Counted from the stretch's first letter, positions 31,955 through 43,421 are shown. The stretch is DNA of 64,000 nucleotides from Reticulitermes speratus (GCA_021186555.1 JAJKFL010000005.1:51057635-51121634); one strand, 5' to 3'. Notes: generated by a model not told the origin, from the sequence alone. Numbers and translations are program-made.

Positions 31955-32155
31955 AAGTTGCGTTCGTACCGCGCAGGGAACACGCACCTTCTCCACTCTA
32001 AAGAACACTCAGTGAATGCTGTATAGAGCAATAATAGCTGTTTGTTCAGAGAATTATGCGAAGCTCATAAATATATATACACGGTGTGGAGAAGATACAG
32101 ATTTTTTAAATGTTACAGAAGGTGGTAAATATAGTTACCACTGAGCTTTAAACGG
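31955..32155. mobile_element. piggyBac-like MITE, truncated at its left end
   Basis: Diverged unit (TCGTACCGCGCAGGGAACAC, AATAATAGCTGTTTGTTCAG) and right flank ending GAGCTTTAAACGG before TTAA at 32156. The left end is lost next to the mariner dimer. Confidence 0.6.
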
Positions 32156-32686
32156 TTAACCTAACTTCTGTGGGACGTAACATTTAGTATCTAAATCGGA
32201 ACGTTTTGTGTCTGAACTTCTTTCTTACAATGCCAGTAACAAAATCAGGCATTTGGTTCTTTTGAATAGAAAGTTGACACACCTGTTAGAATTATGACTG
32301 GCCGGTTTATTTTAGGAGTAACTTTGTGGACTTGTATTAGGAAGATATCTGGTTCGAATTTCCCCTCCAATTACCTTCTATCCTTACAGCAGTTTTGTAC
32401 TCTGTCAGTTATCCAAACGAATATCAGACTGTGAGCCTATTTTGAAATACCGCACAATCGCTTTCTTTCCAAATTTTAACTTATGACTAACACTACACGT
32501 ATTACGGCAGAAATGTAACTAATTGTCGGAGAAACGTGCTGCGTACTTCTTCAGGGTAGAAGAGTGTCACTGCAGCCCTGAAGACGGAGGCTGCACTTTT
32601 TTTCGAAAGACACATGAAAATTCATTCCTCAGAACCTTGATTGGTTGTAATGACAATTGTTAAAACATTCAGCATGAAAACATTAA

Positions 32687-34112
32687 ACCTTTATAGACCA
32701 ACGCTTGTCTGAATTATAGTTAAATATTCAGTCCGTACCGCGCAGTAAACACACTCCGTCACGGTTATACAAACCAGTCAGTTAATGTTGTACAGCGAAA
32801 TAATCGCTGTTTGTTCTGAGATCCACACAAAACACATAAATACACTGTGTGGGCAGAACGTAGAATTTGTGAATGTTAAACCTGAATTATATATATTCAG
32901 CTCGTACCGCGCAGTAAACACACTCCTTCTCAGTTATACAAACCAATCAGTTAATATTGTACAGTGAAATAATCGCTATTTGTTCTCAGATCCACATAAA
33001 ACACATAAATACAGTCCGTACCGCGCAATAAACACACTCCGTCTCAGTTATACAAACCAATCAGTTAATGTTGTACAGTGAAATAATCGCTATTTGTTCT
33101 CAGATCCACACAAAACACATAAATACAGTCCGTACCGCGCAGTAAACACTCCGTCTCAGTTATACAAATCAATCAGTTAATGTTGTACAGTGAAATAATC
33201 GCTATTTGTTCTCAGATCCACACAAAACACATAAATACAATCCGTACCGCGCAGTAAACACACTCCGTCTCAGTTAAACAAACCAGTCAGTTAATGTTGT
33301 ACAGTGAAATAATCGCTGTTTGTTCTGAGATCCACACAAAACACATAAATACAGTCCGTACCGCGCAGTAAACACACTCCGTCTCAGTTATACAAACCAG
33401 TCAGTTAATGTTGTACAGTGAAATAATCGCTATTTGTTCTCAGATCCACACAAAACACATAAATACAATCCGTACCGCGCAGTAAACACACTCCGTCTCA
33501 GTTAAACAAACCAGTCAGTTAATGTTGTACAGTGAAATAATCGCTGTTTGTTCTGAGATCCACACAAAACACATAAATACAGTCCGTACCGCGCAGTAAA
33601 CACACTCCGTCTCAGTTATACAAACCAGTCAGTTAATGTTGTACAGTGAAATAATCGCTATTTGTTCTCAGATCCACACAAAACACATAAATACAATCCG
33701 TACCGCGCAGTAAACACACTCCGTCTCAGTTATACAAACCAGTCAGTTAATGCTGTATAGTGAAATAATCGCTGTTTGTTCTGAGATCCACACAAAACAC
33801 ATAAATACAGTCCGTACCGCGCAGTAAACACACTCCGTCTCAGTTATACAAACCAGTCAGTTAATGCTGTACAGTGAAATAATCGCTGTTTGTTCTCAGA
33901 TCCACACAAAACACATAAATACAGTCCGTACCGCGCAGTAAACACACTCCGTCTCAGTTATACAAACCAGTCAGTTAATGCTGTACAGTGAAATAATCGC
34001 TGTTTGTTCTGAGATCCACACAAACCACATAAATACTCTGTGTGGGCAGAACGTAGAATTTGTAAATGTTAAACGTGACTATTACGTATAGTAACAACTG
34101 GGATTTAAAGGG
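32687..34112 (+). mobile_element. piggyBac-like MITE expanded by a 114-bp satellite (about 11 units)
   Basis: TTAA at 32683-32686 and 34113-34116; right end TTTAAAGGG. Inside, GTCCGTACCGCGCAGTAAAC recurs about every 114 bp (32731, then 32899 onward). The first unit is followed by a copy of the right flank (GTGTGGGCAGAACGTAGAAT), which also closes the array. Units vary and some carry small deletions. Non-coding. Confidence 0.88.
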
Positions 34113-34119
34113 TTAATGT

Positions 34120-34390
34120 GGCTTAGGGAGGGCTGGAAGTGGGGTAGAATTCATTGCAGTGTAAGAGACAGACTTAATTGGCCAATCCGAAATGTGTCGA
34201 ATCTCTACACCTGCTCATCCATGACGTGATGGCGCCAAGCGGGGACCAGCAGGTGTCAATATTGACTGATTAGCTCCAGCCGAACGCTGCAATTAATGAA
34301 CAGCCTAATTCCTGAACATTTTAGCTGTCATATAAACCGGTATAGCTACTTTGCTACGAGCTGGATCGTCTGGAATTTTTATCCCGGAAA
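34120..34390. promoter_or_regulatory. Candidate unique regulatory DNA
   Basis: Apparently unique sequence with E-box-like pairs (CACCTGCTC, GCAGGTGTCA) and AT-rich homeodomain-type cores (GCAATTAATGAAC). No coding frame. Speculative. Confidence 0.22.
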
Positions 34391-34394
34391 GGGA

Positions 34395-34600
34395 AATAGA
34401 TTTTTATCATTTCCAAAAGGTCAAAACCGGCTGTAGGGCGCACCCAGTCTCCCATTTATTGGGTACCCGGCTTATTTCCCGGAGATAAAGAGGTCGGTGG
34501 AGTTAATCACTCACCTCCATGTAGTGCTGATGTTAAAATTAGTGGAGCTGTGTCTATAATCCCTCCATATGCCTTTATGGATTTGATAGAAAAAAATTTT
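34395..34600 (+). mobile_element. SINE family S2 fragment
   Basis: CCCATTTATTGGGTACCCGG, GAGATAAAGAGGTCGGTGG and CTCACCTCCATGTAGTGCTG follow the S2 body; the head is missing or too diverged. Confidence 0.6.
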
Positions 34601-35562
34601 ACCTCGTATGACAAATGTCAATCAAACACAGGAAAAAAAACTTATAAGTTAAGGCAAAGTGTGTATTGGTGTATCATTTTGGTGTGTATTCTAAGGTATG
34701 ATTTTGTTTAGAGAATTTCACTTTTCGGCAAATAGTGATTTCTTGTTTCCTTCTTGTTGTGCATTTATTGTGGCATTACCTTGGTGTCTGTTTTATCTTT
34801 TTCTTTTGAGGAGACGTGGAGAAAATTAAGTATTGTTAATGTGGAAAACATAAAACGCCTTGACCCTTTGGGTACGTATTTATGTAATAGTTCAGGAATT
34901 TTATTATGTGCTGTGTCAAAATGGGCAAACGGTACCTGCGCGTATAAGTAATTATTTATTTTTCGTATATTGTTTTAGTCTAATTTTAAATATTCGTTTG
35001 TTTTGAAGATTGTAGTACTTTTTGGGGTTTCATGATCTGTGGCTGGATACTTTCGGGCACAAACCACGTAAACATGGCGTCGCATCGCAGGAGACTGGAT
35101 TATTTAGCTACACCGCTGTGAGAACCTGAAATGTCACATTATTTGTCTTACTTTACAGTTACTTTGTGGTTCACTTTACGACGATTTCAGTGTTTCGGAC
35201 TACAGAGTGTCGGGTGACAGGATGGTTTAACCGGGTAAATTTGAAAGAAATTGGAAGGAAACAGTCACAGCCTAATCGGGTTGCTGTCCTGGATTTTTTT
35301 TTGGACTGAGGAAAATTACGGAAAATCTCAGTCATGATAGTCGGTGGTGTGGCTGAAACTCTAGGCTGACCCTTCTGAATGCGAGTCTATAGCTTTACCT
35401 CTGTACCAACCTGCTAGGTTTTATATTTTTTCGAATCTGGTGTGTGTGTAAGTTTTACGTTTTCTTAGGATTTTAATTTGTTTCATAATATTTAAATATA
35501 TATATATATATTACTTTACAACACATATATATATATATATCTTCTCACCATCACAATTTCCC
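34601..35562. other. Non-coding stretch with an AT microsatellite
   Basis: Two (TA)n tracts at 35495-35540. The rest has no gene or assigned repeat. Confidence 0.4.
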
Positions 35563-35797
35563 AGATTTCTAGTCAATCGGCACATGTAGGTGGTAAGGTT
35601 GTCATTCCTACGCACCGGCCGCCTTTACCCCAGGAAATATTCCTGGTATTAATTTTTGTTAGAGGCTGAGTCGACCCCAGGGCCATAGTGCAGCCGAAAC
35701 GATTATGTCAATGAAAAATTCCAATGACACCATCGGGAATCGAACCCGCGACCTTCCGGCTTGTAGCGCAGTGCCTCAACCAACTGCGCCACCGCAG
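35563..35797 (-). mobile_element. SINE family S1, minus orientation
   Basis: Same order as at 27901: CACCGGCCGCCTTTACCCC, GGAAATATTCCTGGTA, the complement of the B box in GGGAATCGAACCCGCG and of the A box in GCCTCAACCAACTGCGCC. Confidence 0.87.
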
Positions 35798-35909
35798 ACA
35801 AAATACTGCAGACACGTTTCTGTTCATCGTTCTGTATTTGTCATTGTACAGCATCAGTGATATTACATACAATCTCTTGGTAAAGGAGGCACGTAAACAC
35901 TATCTTTAA

Positions 35910-36177
35910 CGTAACCCCACAGGAAAAAGTCACATGGAGTAAGGTCGGGTGACCTGGCAGGCCAGGGAATAAGTGTTGAGCTTTCTGTTCACCTGAAAAC
36001 GCCATGTTTGCACACCACTGCCTCCTAGCGGAGAAACGGGTAACTACGCCATCGCATCTGTCATGAAAAAAACTTTTACATTTCCTCTATCCGTTGGCAT
36101 GCTTTTATCTCTTATATTTGGGTTTGCTACTGCACGGCCAAGCCTCTAAATCCCGGATGGACGTATGAAACACGCTG
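35910..36177 (-). pseudogene. DUF4817/mariner-type element, right-end copy with catalytic fragment
   Basis: The terminal 200 bp are nearly identical to 55560-55754 and end AACACGCTG before TA. On the minus strand 35966-35910 reads PARSPDLTPCDFFLWGY, which surrounds a catalytic Asp of mariner-like transposases. The N-terminal part is deleted between them, and no second TIR is seen. Confidence 0.8.
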
Positions 36178-36411
36178 TATTGTTATTTTTAGGAATCAGA
36201 AATGTATTATTAGTGACTTTAGCCAACACACAGTGTCAGTGTGAGTGGTAATACATACAAAGATGCCGTAATGTCTTTTTCTTTAAAAAGTAAACCAGGA
36301 AATCTTTAATATAGGGAGCGAAACTTTACGTTATATTGGCCGTGCATTCTGTAGCAATTGGAAGTTATTTATTTATCACACCAACTCATGCACAATTTTT
36401 ACAATATTATT

Positions 36412-36468
36412 ACGTCACCCCCTATACGTATTTCGGCATTCAGAATGCCATCCTCAGGGGGTCACAGT
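36412..36468 (-). ncRNA. Hammerhead-like motif H6
   Basis: Minus strand: CCCC, CUGAGGA, U, stem II GGCAUU/AAUGCC with loop CUG, GAA, stem III AUAC/GUAU with no loop, A, GGGG. All helices pair. The zero-loop stem III could form only between two molecules. Confidence 0.65.
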
Positions 36469-36600
36469 GTTAAAAGCATAGACTATACATCGATTGTATA
36501 AAATGTTACATCGATATGAGTCAAATATTTTAATGTTCAACATTTGACTTATATGGATTTAACATTTTATACAATCGATGTATAGTCTATGCTTTTAACA

Positions 36601-36655
36601 CTGTGACCCCCTGAGGATGGCATTCTGAATGCCGAAATACGTATAGGGGGTGACG
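36601..36655 (+). ncRNA. Hammerhead-like motif H6b
   Basis: Inverted twin of the 36412 motif with the same stems. Cleavage would be predicted after GUAUA, before GGGG. Confidence 0.65.
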
Positions 36656-37089
36656 TAATAATATTGTAAAAATTGTGCATGAGTTGGTGTGATAAATAAA
36701 TAACTTCCAATATGGAGCAAGTTTCACGAACTCTGCTGTGAAATGGGTTTATGTCCAAATGGATCCGAAGGACATTACATTTTACGCGACTGTACATCGT
36801 TATGTGGTTTTTCTGTACAGTCGTTACTAAAGGCAAGACAACGTAGGTCATTTAGTGTATCTGCTCGAAATCTGTGAACTAAGTTGTGAATTATAAATAA
36901 ATTAGGCTAGTAACGGTTTGTTACGCAGACAGAGGAGTTGTAAGATTGCGATATTGCAAAGTTGTTGTGTTGGTGTATGTATGTGCACTGTATTTTGGAA
37001 CTGTGTGTAGCGTCCATTGTTAATAAATGTTGTGTCCACTTGCTTCTACAACCCACAATAATTTCACGTAAGCTATATATATTTATATA

Positions 37090-37167
37090 CAGGGCATACA
37101 CAAAAGAATGGTGCGGTTTTAATAGTGTTCACTATTAAAACCGCATCATTCTTTTGTGTACGCTCTG
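37090..37167. mobile_element. 78-bp palindromic MITE
   Basis: CAGGGCATACACAAAAGAAT and its near-complement, flanked by TA on both sides, with hairpin tip AATAGTG-TTCACTATT. A second copy is at 47984-48061. Tc1/mariner-type by the TA target (inference). Confidence 0.88.
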
Positions 37168-37179
37168 TATATATATAGC

Positions 37180-37556
37180 CTCCTATACAATGGGTACCGG
37201 GTCTCTTTCCCGGGGTTAAAGCGGCCGGGGCGTGGAGTTGACCACCCACCCTCATCTAGTTGTTTTTGTTGTTTTGTTTGTACCTGTCGCTCCAACGCGG
37301 AGCATAGGGACCTCCTTTTGGAGGTTTCTATGGTCATTTACGTTGATGTAGTGAGTGACCAGCCCAATGACCGCACAAGTTCTACTCAATCCTGATGTGA
37401 CTGCCAGAGCCATCTGGCAGGCAGTCAGGAGATTTGGGTGAGAAAACCCTCATGTAGTGCCAGGATTAAAGAAAGAGTACAGCTATACCTCTACTCCCCC
37501 TCTGGGCCTTCGTGGCCTGTTATAGGGTGAACTTTACTTTACTTTACTTTACTTTA
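37180..37556 (+). mobile_element. SINE family S2 interrupted by S3
   Basis: GGGTACCGGGTCTCTTTCCC, AGCGGCCGGGGCGTGGAG, interruption, then GATTAAAGAAAGAGTACAGC, CTGGGCCTTCGTGGCCTG and an (ACTTT)n tail. The 5' head is missing. Confidence 0.85.
37261..37446 (-). mobile_element. 5'-truncated SINE S3 inserted in S2
   Basis: Flanked by CCCTCATCTAGT (37249-37260) and CCCTCATGTAGT (37447-37458), an 11/12 target duplication. The T-rich left edge is the A-rich tail in reverse. The body matches the complement of 15700-15790 (GACTGCCAGAGCCATCTGGC). Confidence 0.85.
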
Positions 37557-38552
37557 CTTTACTTATGAGTACAATTAATTCTCCTATTTCTCAAAACTTC
37601 GTGTCCGCTGTTTAAATTTTTCTTTCGCGCTGTTTTAATGACGTCCTTACCTAATATCCCTACAGTAGCGTCGGCGCCGCATTAATTTAAACAACTCCAA
37701 CAATATTCCCTCACTAATTTTTTAAACACACGTCGAATAATAAAAAAAAAAACTAAACGTATTCTTGAGTCCTTTCCTTTGTACTTCTTTATCGTTATTC
37801 TTCACAAATGCTGCCTGTCTTTAATTTCCTCTTCTTTTTTTCCCTTGCTACTTTATAATCCTTCTCTCTGTGCTCCGCCTTTTCGCTCATTTTATTCTGT
37901 CTCTATTTCGGTGTCGCCGCAGGGAAGCGATGTGGTACTGGTGAGCTATATACAAGTCCGTAAACTTGTTCTCCCGATATTGCAAACTTCCTTGTGCACA
38001 GTTTGCGGTTATCCGCGCGCATTCTAGCTGACAGCTCGTGTGGTGAATTTCTCAGTCACTACTGGTGACACAACGGATTTCCTGAAAAAAAAAAAAAAAG
38101 GAATATAGACATTATTACCTTAGTTTGGGCTTCCTTTGTGTGCTTTAAACACGCGCTTACCTCATGAACACGAACAGGTGAATTTGAACAATATCCTCTA
38201 CAACATGTCACGGTATTTCTCTTGATATTTGTGACAATGTGACTGTATGATATTATGATTGTTACGGTAATCACCCCACGGAGCGTAAAGTGAAACGTGT
38301 AACACGCGTGCGAAGATGATAAATTAATACACAATTTTATTATTAATAATACAGCGTCTCAACCAACTGTCTTTTACACTTTTGTATTTTTTATTTGTTA
38401 TTATGATAGCCATTTTTAATTACAGATTTCCTATATACAGCCTCAGCTGTAAATACAAATGAGAATTTAAGTTTTTAGGTCTTTTTTGAAGAGCTTATAT
38501 TTAACAGTTTCACATTGAAATAAGTATTTTCGTGAACTTCTTTTTCTTCTTC
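37557..38552. other. Non-coding stretch, nothing recognised
   Basis: Short T-rich and A-rich runs; no domain-bearing frames or known repeats. Confidence 0.35.
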
Positions 38553-38802
38553 TTTTTCCATGGCTCAAAAGCCCCCGTGGGCCTGGGCCTCATCATTATC
38601 GAGGCTTCACGATCACACTCAGACACACCACACTAGGTAGGATTCCTCTGGACGAGTGATCAGCCCATCGCAGAAACTACCTGACAACATACAACACTCA
38701 CAAGAGACAGATATCCATGCTTCCGGCGGGATTCGAACCCGAAATCCCAGTAAGCGAGCGGCCGCAGACCCAGACCTTAGACCGCGCGGCCACTGGGATC
38801 GG
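38553..38802 (-). mobile_element. SINE family S4 (tRNA-Leu-like head)
   Basis: Head at the right end: complement of GGATTCGAACCCGAAAT (B box) and of TTAGACCGCGCGGCCACTGG (A box with variable arm). The body carries CACACCACACTAGGTAGGAT and ACAACATACAACACTCACA. One of four copies. Confidence 0.88.
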
Positions 38803-39124
38803 CAATTTGGTGAACACATACATTAAATCTTGATTTGACAGTCAGAGGATACTTGTAGATAACGCAATGGGGTATCTTCCCCTATGTTTTTTGCACAGCA
38901 AAATGTTTCAAAACATTGAAAATTGATCTGTTGAGAGAAAAAAAATGTATCGTATAAAGTTTGTTGCAAATTCCTTCCAAAGCACTGTCTTGTTAATTTA
39001 AGGTTTAATCAACTTGATCACATTATTAAAAGAAGCAAAGATGGGGGAAGTAGAAACCAATCAATGAAAGGAAGGAGCGAGAGAAACAATGAAAGATGGG
39101 AACAAGAGAATATGAATTTCACTG
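38803..39124. other. Non-coding stretch, nothing recognised
   Basis: A-rich, no frames or repeats of note. Confidence 0.35.
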
Positions 39125-39203
39125 TATTAGCACCGTGCATTTTATTTAAATCAAACAATAAGACCAACGAATGCACTGTATTGACCAATTTTATTCTGGC
39201 CTA

Positions 39204-39252
39204 TTTCCCTACACGTGTTTCGGAACTTTAAAGTTCCATCTTCAGGGGTTTT
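39204..39252 (-). ncRNA. Hammerhead-like motif H7
   Basis: Minus strand: CCC, CUGAAGA, U, stem II GGAACUUUAAAGUUCC (perfect palindrome), GAA, stem III ACAC/GUGU with no loop, A, GGG. Confidence 0.62.
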
Positions 39253-39636
39253 CTTTGTTTTTATGCTACCAGATATTCACATATAAAAACAAATTCACAA
39301 TATATACAATAGTCTGTTGAACAGTCTTAAAACCTCATGTAAATAGATATTCGGACCACTTTGGAAGTTGTGCGATGTGTACTTTTATCAGTTAAAAATA
39401 TAAGATCTCACTTAAAAGAGTATATAAAAACTGTTTTATAAAACGTTGTAATCTGTTCGTGGTATTAGTTGTTTGTTATTATTTTACGCAACTACTGGCA
39501 TAGTTTTTATATCTCCGTAGTCATTTCTTATGTGTTGTGAAACGTCTGTCCTGTCCTTTCAAGGTCGTGTGTGTACGGCTACTGCTGTCGTGTTTGTAGT
39601 GCCTACAAACACTACAAATCTGGTAGCATAAAGACA

Positions 39637-39690
39637 AAGAAACCCCTGAAGATGGAACTTTAAAGTTCCGAAACACGTGTAGGGAAATAG
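39637..39690 (+). ncRNA. Hammerhead-like motif H7b
   Basis: Identical stems and core to 39204-39252, inverted. Intact. Confidence 0.62.
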
Positions 39691-39784
39691 GCCAGAATAA
39701 AATTGGTCAATATAGTGCATTCGTTGGTCTTATTGTTTGAAGAGAATATGAGGACTGAAGACCAGAGAAGTCTGTCACATTCCC

Positions 39785-39875
39785 TTATTAACCGCTTAAA
39801 ACTCTGATAGTTATATGTGCCACCTGATTTAGATTTCAGAATCTCTGTATTTTCACCACACAATGTATTGTCATG
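39785..39875. mobile_element. piggyBac-like MITE fragment
   Basis: TTAACCGCTTAAAACTC followed by ATATGTGCCACCTGATTTAG and CACCACACAATGTATT is the complement of the right flank of the family. Confidence 0.45.
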
Positions 39876-40095
39876 TTCCATATGATCCTCTGGATCAACA
39901 ACGACTCTTTCTTGAAGCAGCCTTCACCGACTGGTTGTGTCACGGGGAGTCACTGTTTTCAGTGCGGTAGGAGCTGAGTTTGTAAGCATTATTTAGATGA
40001 AATTCCTGCATAAAGTTCATAGGAGGCGTCACATTGTTAATTTGAAGGCATGTTGTGTTATATACTGTTGCTTTAATGCACTGGATGAGCTTTAA

Positions 40096-42494
40096 CCATT
40101 TCAAGACGAAAAAGTAACCTGCATTATATATAAAGATTAAGTCCGTACCGCGCAGTAAACACACTCCGTCTCAGTTATACAAACCAGTCAGTTAATGTTG
40201 TACAGTGAAATAATCGCTGTTTGTTCTGAGATCCACACAAAACACATAAATACAGTCCGTACCGCGCAGTAAACACACTCCATCTCAGTTATACAAACCA
40301 GTCAGTTAATGTTGTACAGTGAAATAATCGCTGTTTGTTCTGAGATCCACACAAAACACATAAATACAGTCCGTACCGCGCAGTAAACACACTCCGTCTC
40401 AGTTATACAAACCAGTCAGTTAATGCTGTACAGTGAAATAATCGCTGTTTGTTCTGAGATCCACACAAAACACATAAATACAGTCCGTACCGCGCAGTAA
40501 ACACACTCCGTCTCAGTTATACAAACCAGTCAGTTAATGTTGTACAGTGAAACAATCGCTGTTTGTTCTGAGATCCACACAAAACACATAAATACAGTCC
40601 GTACCGCGCAGTAAACACACTCCGTCTCAGTTATACAAACCAGTCAGTTAATGTTGTACAGTGAAATAATCGCTGTTTGTTCTGAGATCCACACAAAACA
40701 CATAAATACAGTCCGTACCGCGCAGTAAACACACTCCGTCTCAGTTATACAAACCAGTCAGTTAATGCTGTACAGTGAAATAATCGCTGTTTGTTCTGAG
40801 ATCCACACAAAACACATAAATACAGTCCGTACCGCGCAGTAAACACACTCCGTCTCAGTTATACAAACCAGTCAGTTAATGTTGTACAGTGAAATAATCG
40901 CTGTTTGTTCTGAGATCCACACAAAACACATAAATACAGTCCGTACCGCGCAGTAAACACACTCCGTCTCAGTTATACAAACCAGTCAGTTAATGCTGTA
41001 CAGTGAAATAATCGCTGTTTGTTCTGAGATCCACACAAAACACATAAATACAGTCCGTACCGCGCAGTAAACACACTCCGTCTCAGTTATACAAACCAGT
41101 CAGTTAATGCTGTACAGTGAAATAATCGCTGTTTGTTCTGAGATCCACACAAAACACATAAATACAGTCCGTACCGCGCAGTAAACACACTCCGTCTCAG
41201 TTATACAAACCAGTCAGTTAATGCTGTACAGTGAAATAATCGCTGTTTGTTCTGAGATCCACACAAAACACATAAATACAGTCCGTACCGCGCAGTAAAC
41301 ACACTCCGTCTCAGTTATACAAACCAGTCAGTTAATGCTGTACAGTGAAATAATCGCTGTTTGTTCTGAGATCCACACAAAACACATAAATACAGTCCGT
41401 ACCGCGCAGTAAACACACTCCGTCTCAGTTATACAAACCAGTCAGTTAATGTTGTACAGTGAAATAATCGCTGTTTGTTCTGAGATCCACACAAAACACA
41501 TAAATACAGTCCGTACCGCGCAGTAAACACACTCCGTCTCAGTTATACAAACCAGTCAGTTAATGCTGTACAGTGAAATAATCGCTGTTTGTTCTGAGAT
41601 CCACACAAAACACATAAATACAGTCCGTACCGCGCAGTAAACACACTCCGTCTCAGTTATACAAACCAGTCAGTTAATGCTGTACAGTGAAATAATCGCT
41701 GTTTGTTCTGAGATCCACACAAAACACATAAATACAGTCCGTACCGCGCAGTAAACACACTCCGTCTCAGTTATACAAACCAGTCAGTTAATGCTGTACA
41801 GTGAAATAATCGCTGTTTGTTCTGAGATCCACACAAAACACATAAATACAGTCCGTACCGCGCAGTAAACACACTCCGTCTCAGTTATACAAACCAGTCA
41901 GTTAATGCTGTACAGTGAAATAATCGCTGTTTGTTCTGAGATCCACACAAAACACATAAATACAGTCCGTACCGCGCAGTAAACACACTCCGTCTCAGTT
42001 ATACAAACCAGTCAGTTAATGCTGTACAGTGAAATAATCGCTGTTTGTTCTGAGATCCACACAAAACACATAAATACAGTCCGTACCGCGCAGTAAACAC
42101 ACTCCGTCTCAGTTATACAAACCAGTCAGTTAATGTTGTACAGTGAAATAATCGCTGTTTGTTCTGAGATCCACACAAAACACATAAATACAGTCCGTAC
42201 CGCGCAGTAAACACACTCCGTCTCAGTTATACAAACCAGTCAGTTAATGCTGTACAGTGAAATAATCGCTGTTTGTTCTGAGATCCACACAAAACACATA
42301 AATACAGTCCGTACCGCGCAGTAAACACACTCCGTCTCAGTTATACAAACCAGTCAGTTAATGTTGTACAGTGAAATAATCGCTGTTTGTTCTGAGATCC
42401 ACACAAAACACATAAATACATTGTGTGGGCAGAACGTAGATTTTTTCAGTGTTAAACCTGGTGGTACATATAGTGACAATTGGGCTTTAATGGG
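40096..42494 (+). mobile_element. piggyBac-like MITE expanded by a 114-bp satellite (about 20 units)
   Basis: TTAA at 40092-40095 and 42495-42498; ends CCATTTCAAG and CTTTAATGGG. GTCCGTACCGCGCAGTAAAC recurs exactly every 114 bp from 40141 to about 42420. Nearly all units are identical except for a T/C site (AATGTTGTACAG or AATGCTGTACAG). The same flank as at 34040 (GTGTGGGCAGAACGTAGA) closes the array. Much more homogeneous than the array at 32731. Confidence 0.92.
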
Positions 42495-42498
42495 TTAA

Positions 42499-42846
42499 AC
42501 AACCTCAAGTTAAATGCAATTCGATTTTACGTGCCTCTGTTTGTAAGGCGACAACTGAATGAAGGATGATGGTAAAGGAAGGTCATGTTGCTACTGTGCA
42601 AATATGAGACAACGTGTACCTAATGTTGCACGATATGCGAGCAGACACGCCTAACACTTCTCCCGCGTTTTTTTTACGCCACTTTACATTCATCGTGTGA
42701 TGTTTCCATCTGTGTTTTGGGCTACCGTGCCGAGAAATATTTCTTTCTTTCTTTGCTTTGGTTTTTCGTGACATATTTAAACGTTTTTATGTCCACAACA
42801 TTACTTAAATATTTTTTGTTGTCCTTTTTAACTTTTTAAAGCACGG
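42499..42846. other. Non-coding stretch, nothing recognised
   Basis: No repeats or domain-bearing frames seen. Confidence 0.35.
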
Positions 42847-43120
42847 GAGCGAGAGTAGCTCAGTCAGTATAGTGAATAGTCTATGGGCTATAAGCCCGAG
42901 GAATCGTGACTCGATTCCCCGTGGGGCAAGAGGTTTTCCAATTCTCTACAGTGTCCAAACCGGCCTTTAGGCTCAACCAGCCTTCTATTCAATGGGGTCT
43001 GGGATCTCTTTTCCCGAGAGTAAAGCGGCCGGGACGTGAAGCTCATCACTTACCTCCGTATAGTGCCGAGGGTAAAAATAAATGGAGCTACGTGTTGCTT
43101 CTCGGTGTAATTTCATGGGT
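42847..43120 (+). mobile_element. SINE family S2 copy with intact head
   Basis: A-box-like GAGTAGCTCAGTCAGTATAG, B-box-like TGACTCGATTCCCCG, then GTGTCCAAACCGGCCTTTAG, GTAAAGCGGCCGGGACGTG and a TAGTGCCGAGGGTAAAAATA block. Confidence 0.8.
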
Positions 43121-43156
43121 GGTGCTTAGTTGAAGCGCGGGTATTACCTTACTGTC

Positions 43157-43421
43157 GATCCCAGTGGCCGTGCGGTCTAAGGCGTGGGTTTGCGGCCGCT
43201 CGCTTGCTGGGATTGCGGGTTCGAATCCCGCCGGGGGCATGTATGTCTGTCTGTTGTGAGTGTTGTGTGTTGTCAGGTAGAGGTCTCTGCGTCGGGGCGA
43301 TCATTCGTCCAGAGGAGTCCTATCGACTGTGGTGTGTCTAATGTGTGTGATCGTGAAGCCTCGAAAAATGGGGCGGCATAGGCCCCCAAGGGGCTGTTGC
43401 GCCATTTGCAAAACTTTACTT
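43157..43421 (+). mobile_element. SINE family S4, plus orientation
   Basis: CCAGTGGCCGTGCGGTCTAA and GCGGGTTCGAATCCCGCC are tRNA-Leu-like A and B boxes, followed by GTGAGTGTTGTGTGTTGTCA and GGCCCCCAAGGGGCTGTTGC. It cannot be a functional tRNA: the body continues without a tRNA 3' end. Confidence 0.9.

Larger units (their letters stand above)
36345..36712. mobile_element. Complete ribozyme-bearing inverted-repeat element
   Basis: The arms are almost perfect complements for about 170 bp. They start GGAAGTTATTTATTTATCAC and run through ACCAACTCATGCAC, one motif copy each and GTATAAAATGTT. The family tail CCGTGCAT (36348) lies outside the left arm only. Arm identity is much higher than in most relatives, so this copy is young or kept homogeneous. 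Confidence 0.88.
39125..39740. mobile_element. Ribozyme-bearing inverted-repeat element (616 bp)
   Basis: Left tail CACCGTGCATTTTA, arm with AATAAGACCAACGAATGCAC, motif H7 and TATGCTACCAGAT. The right arm is the complement from 39620 to 39740. The 380-bp centre is unique and has no convincing coding frame. Confidence 0.85.

Noticed and set aside
40141-42430. Regular 114-bp repeats considered as a CRISPR array
   Set aside because: Units are contiguous with no variable spacers, lie in a eukaryotic transposon bounded by TTAA, and have no cas genes.
43157-43230. tRNA-Leu-like sequence with good A and B boxes
   Set aside because: Part of SINE family S4; four copies share the same long non-tRNA body, so it is not a tRNA gene.
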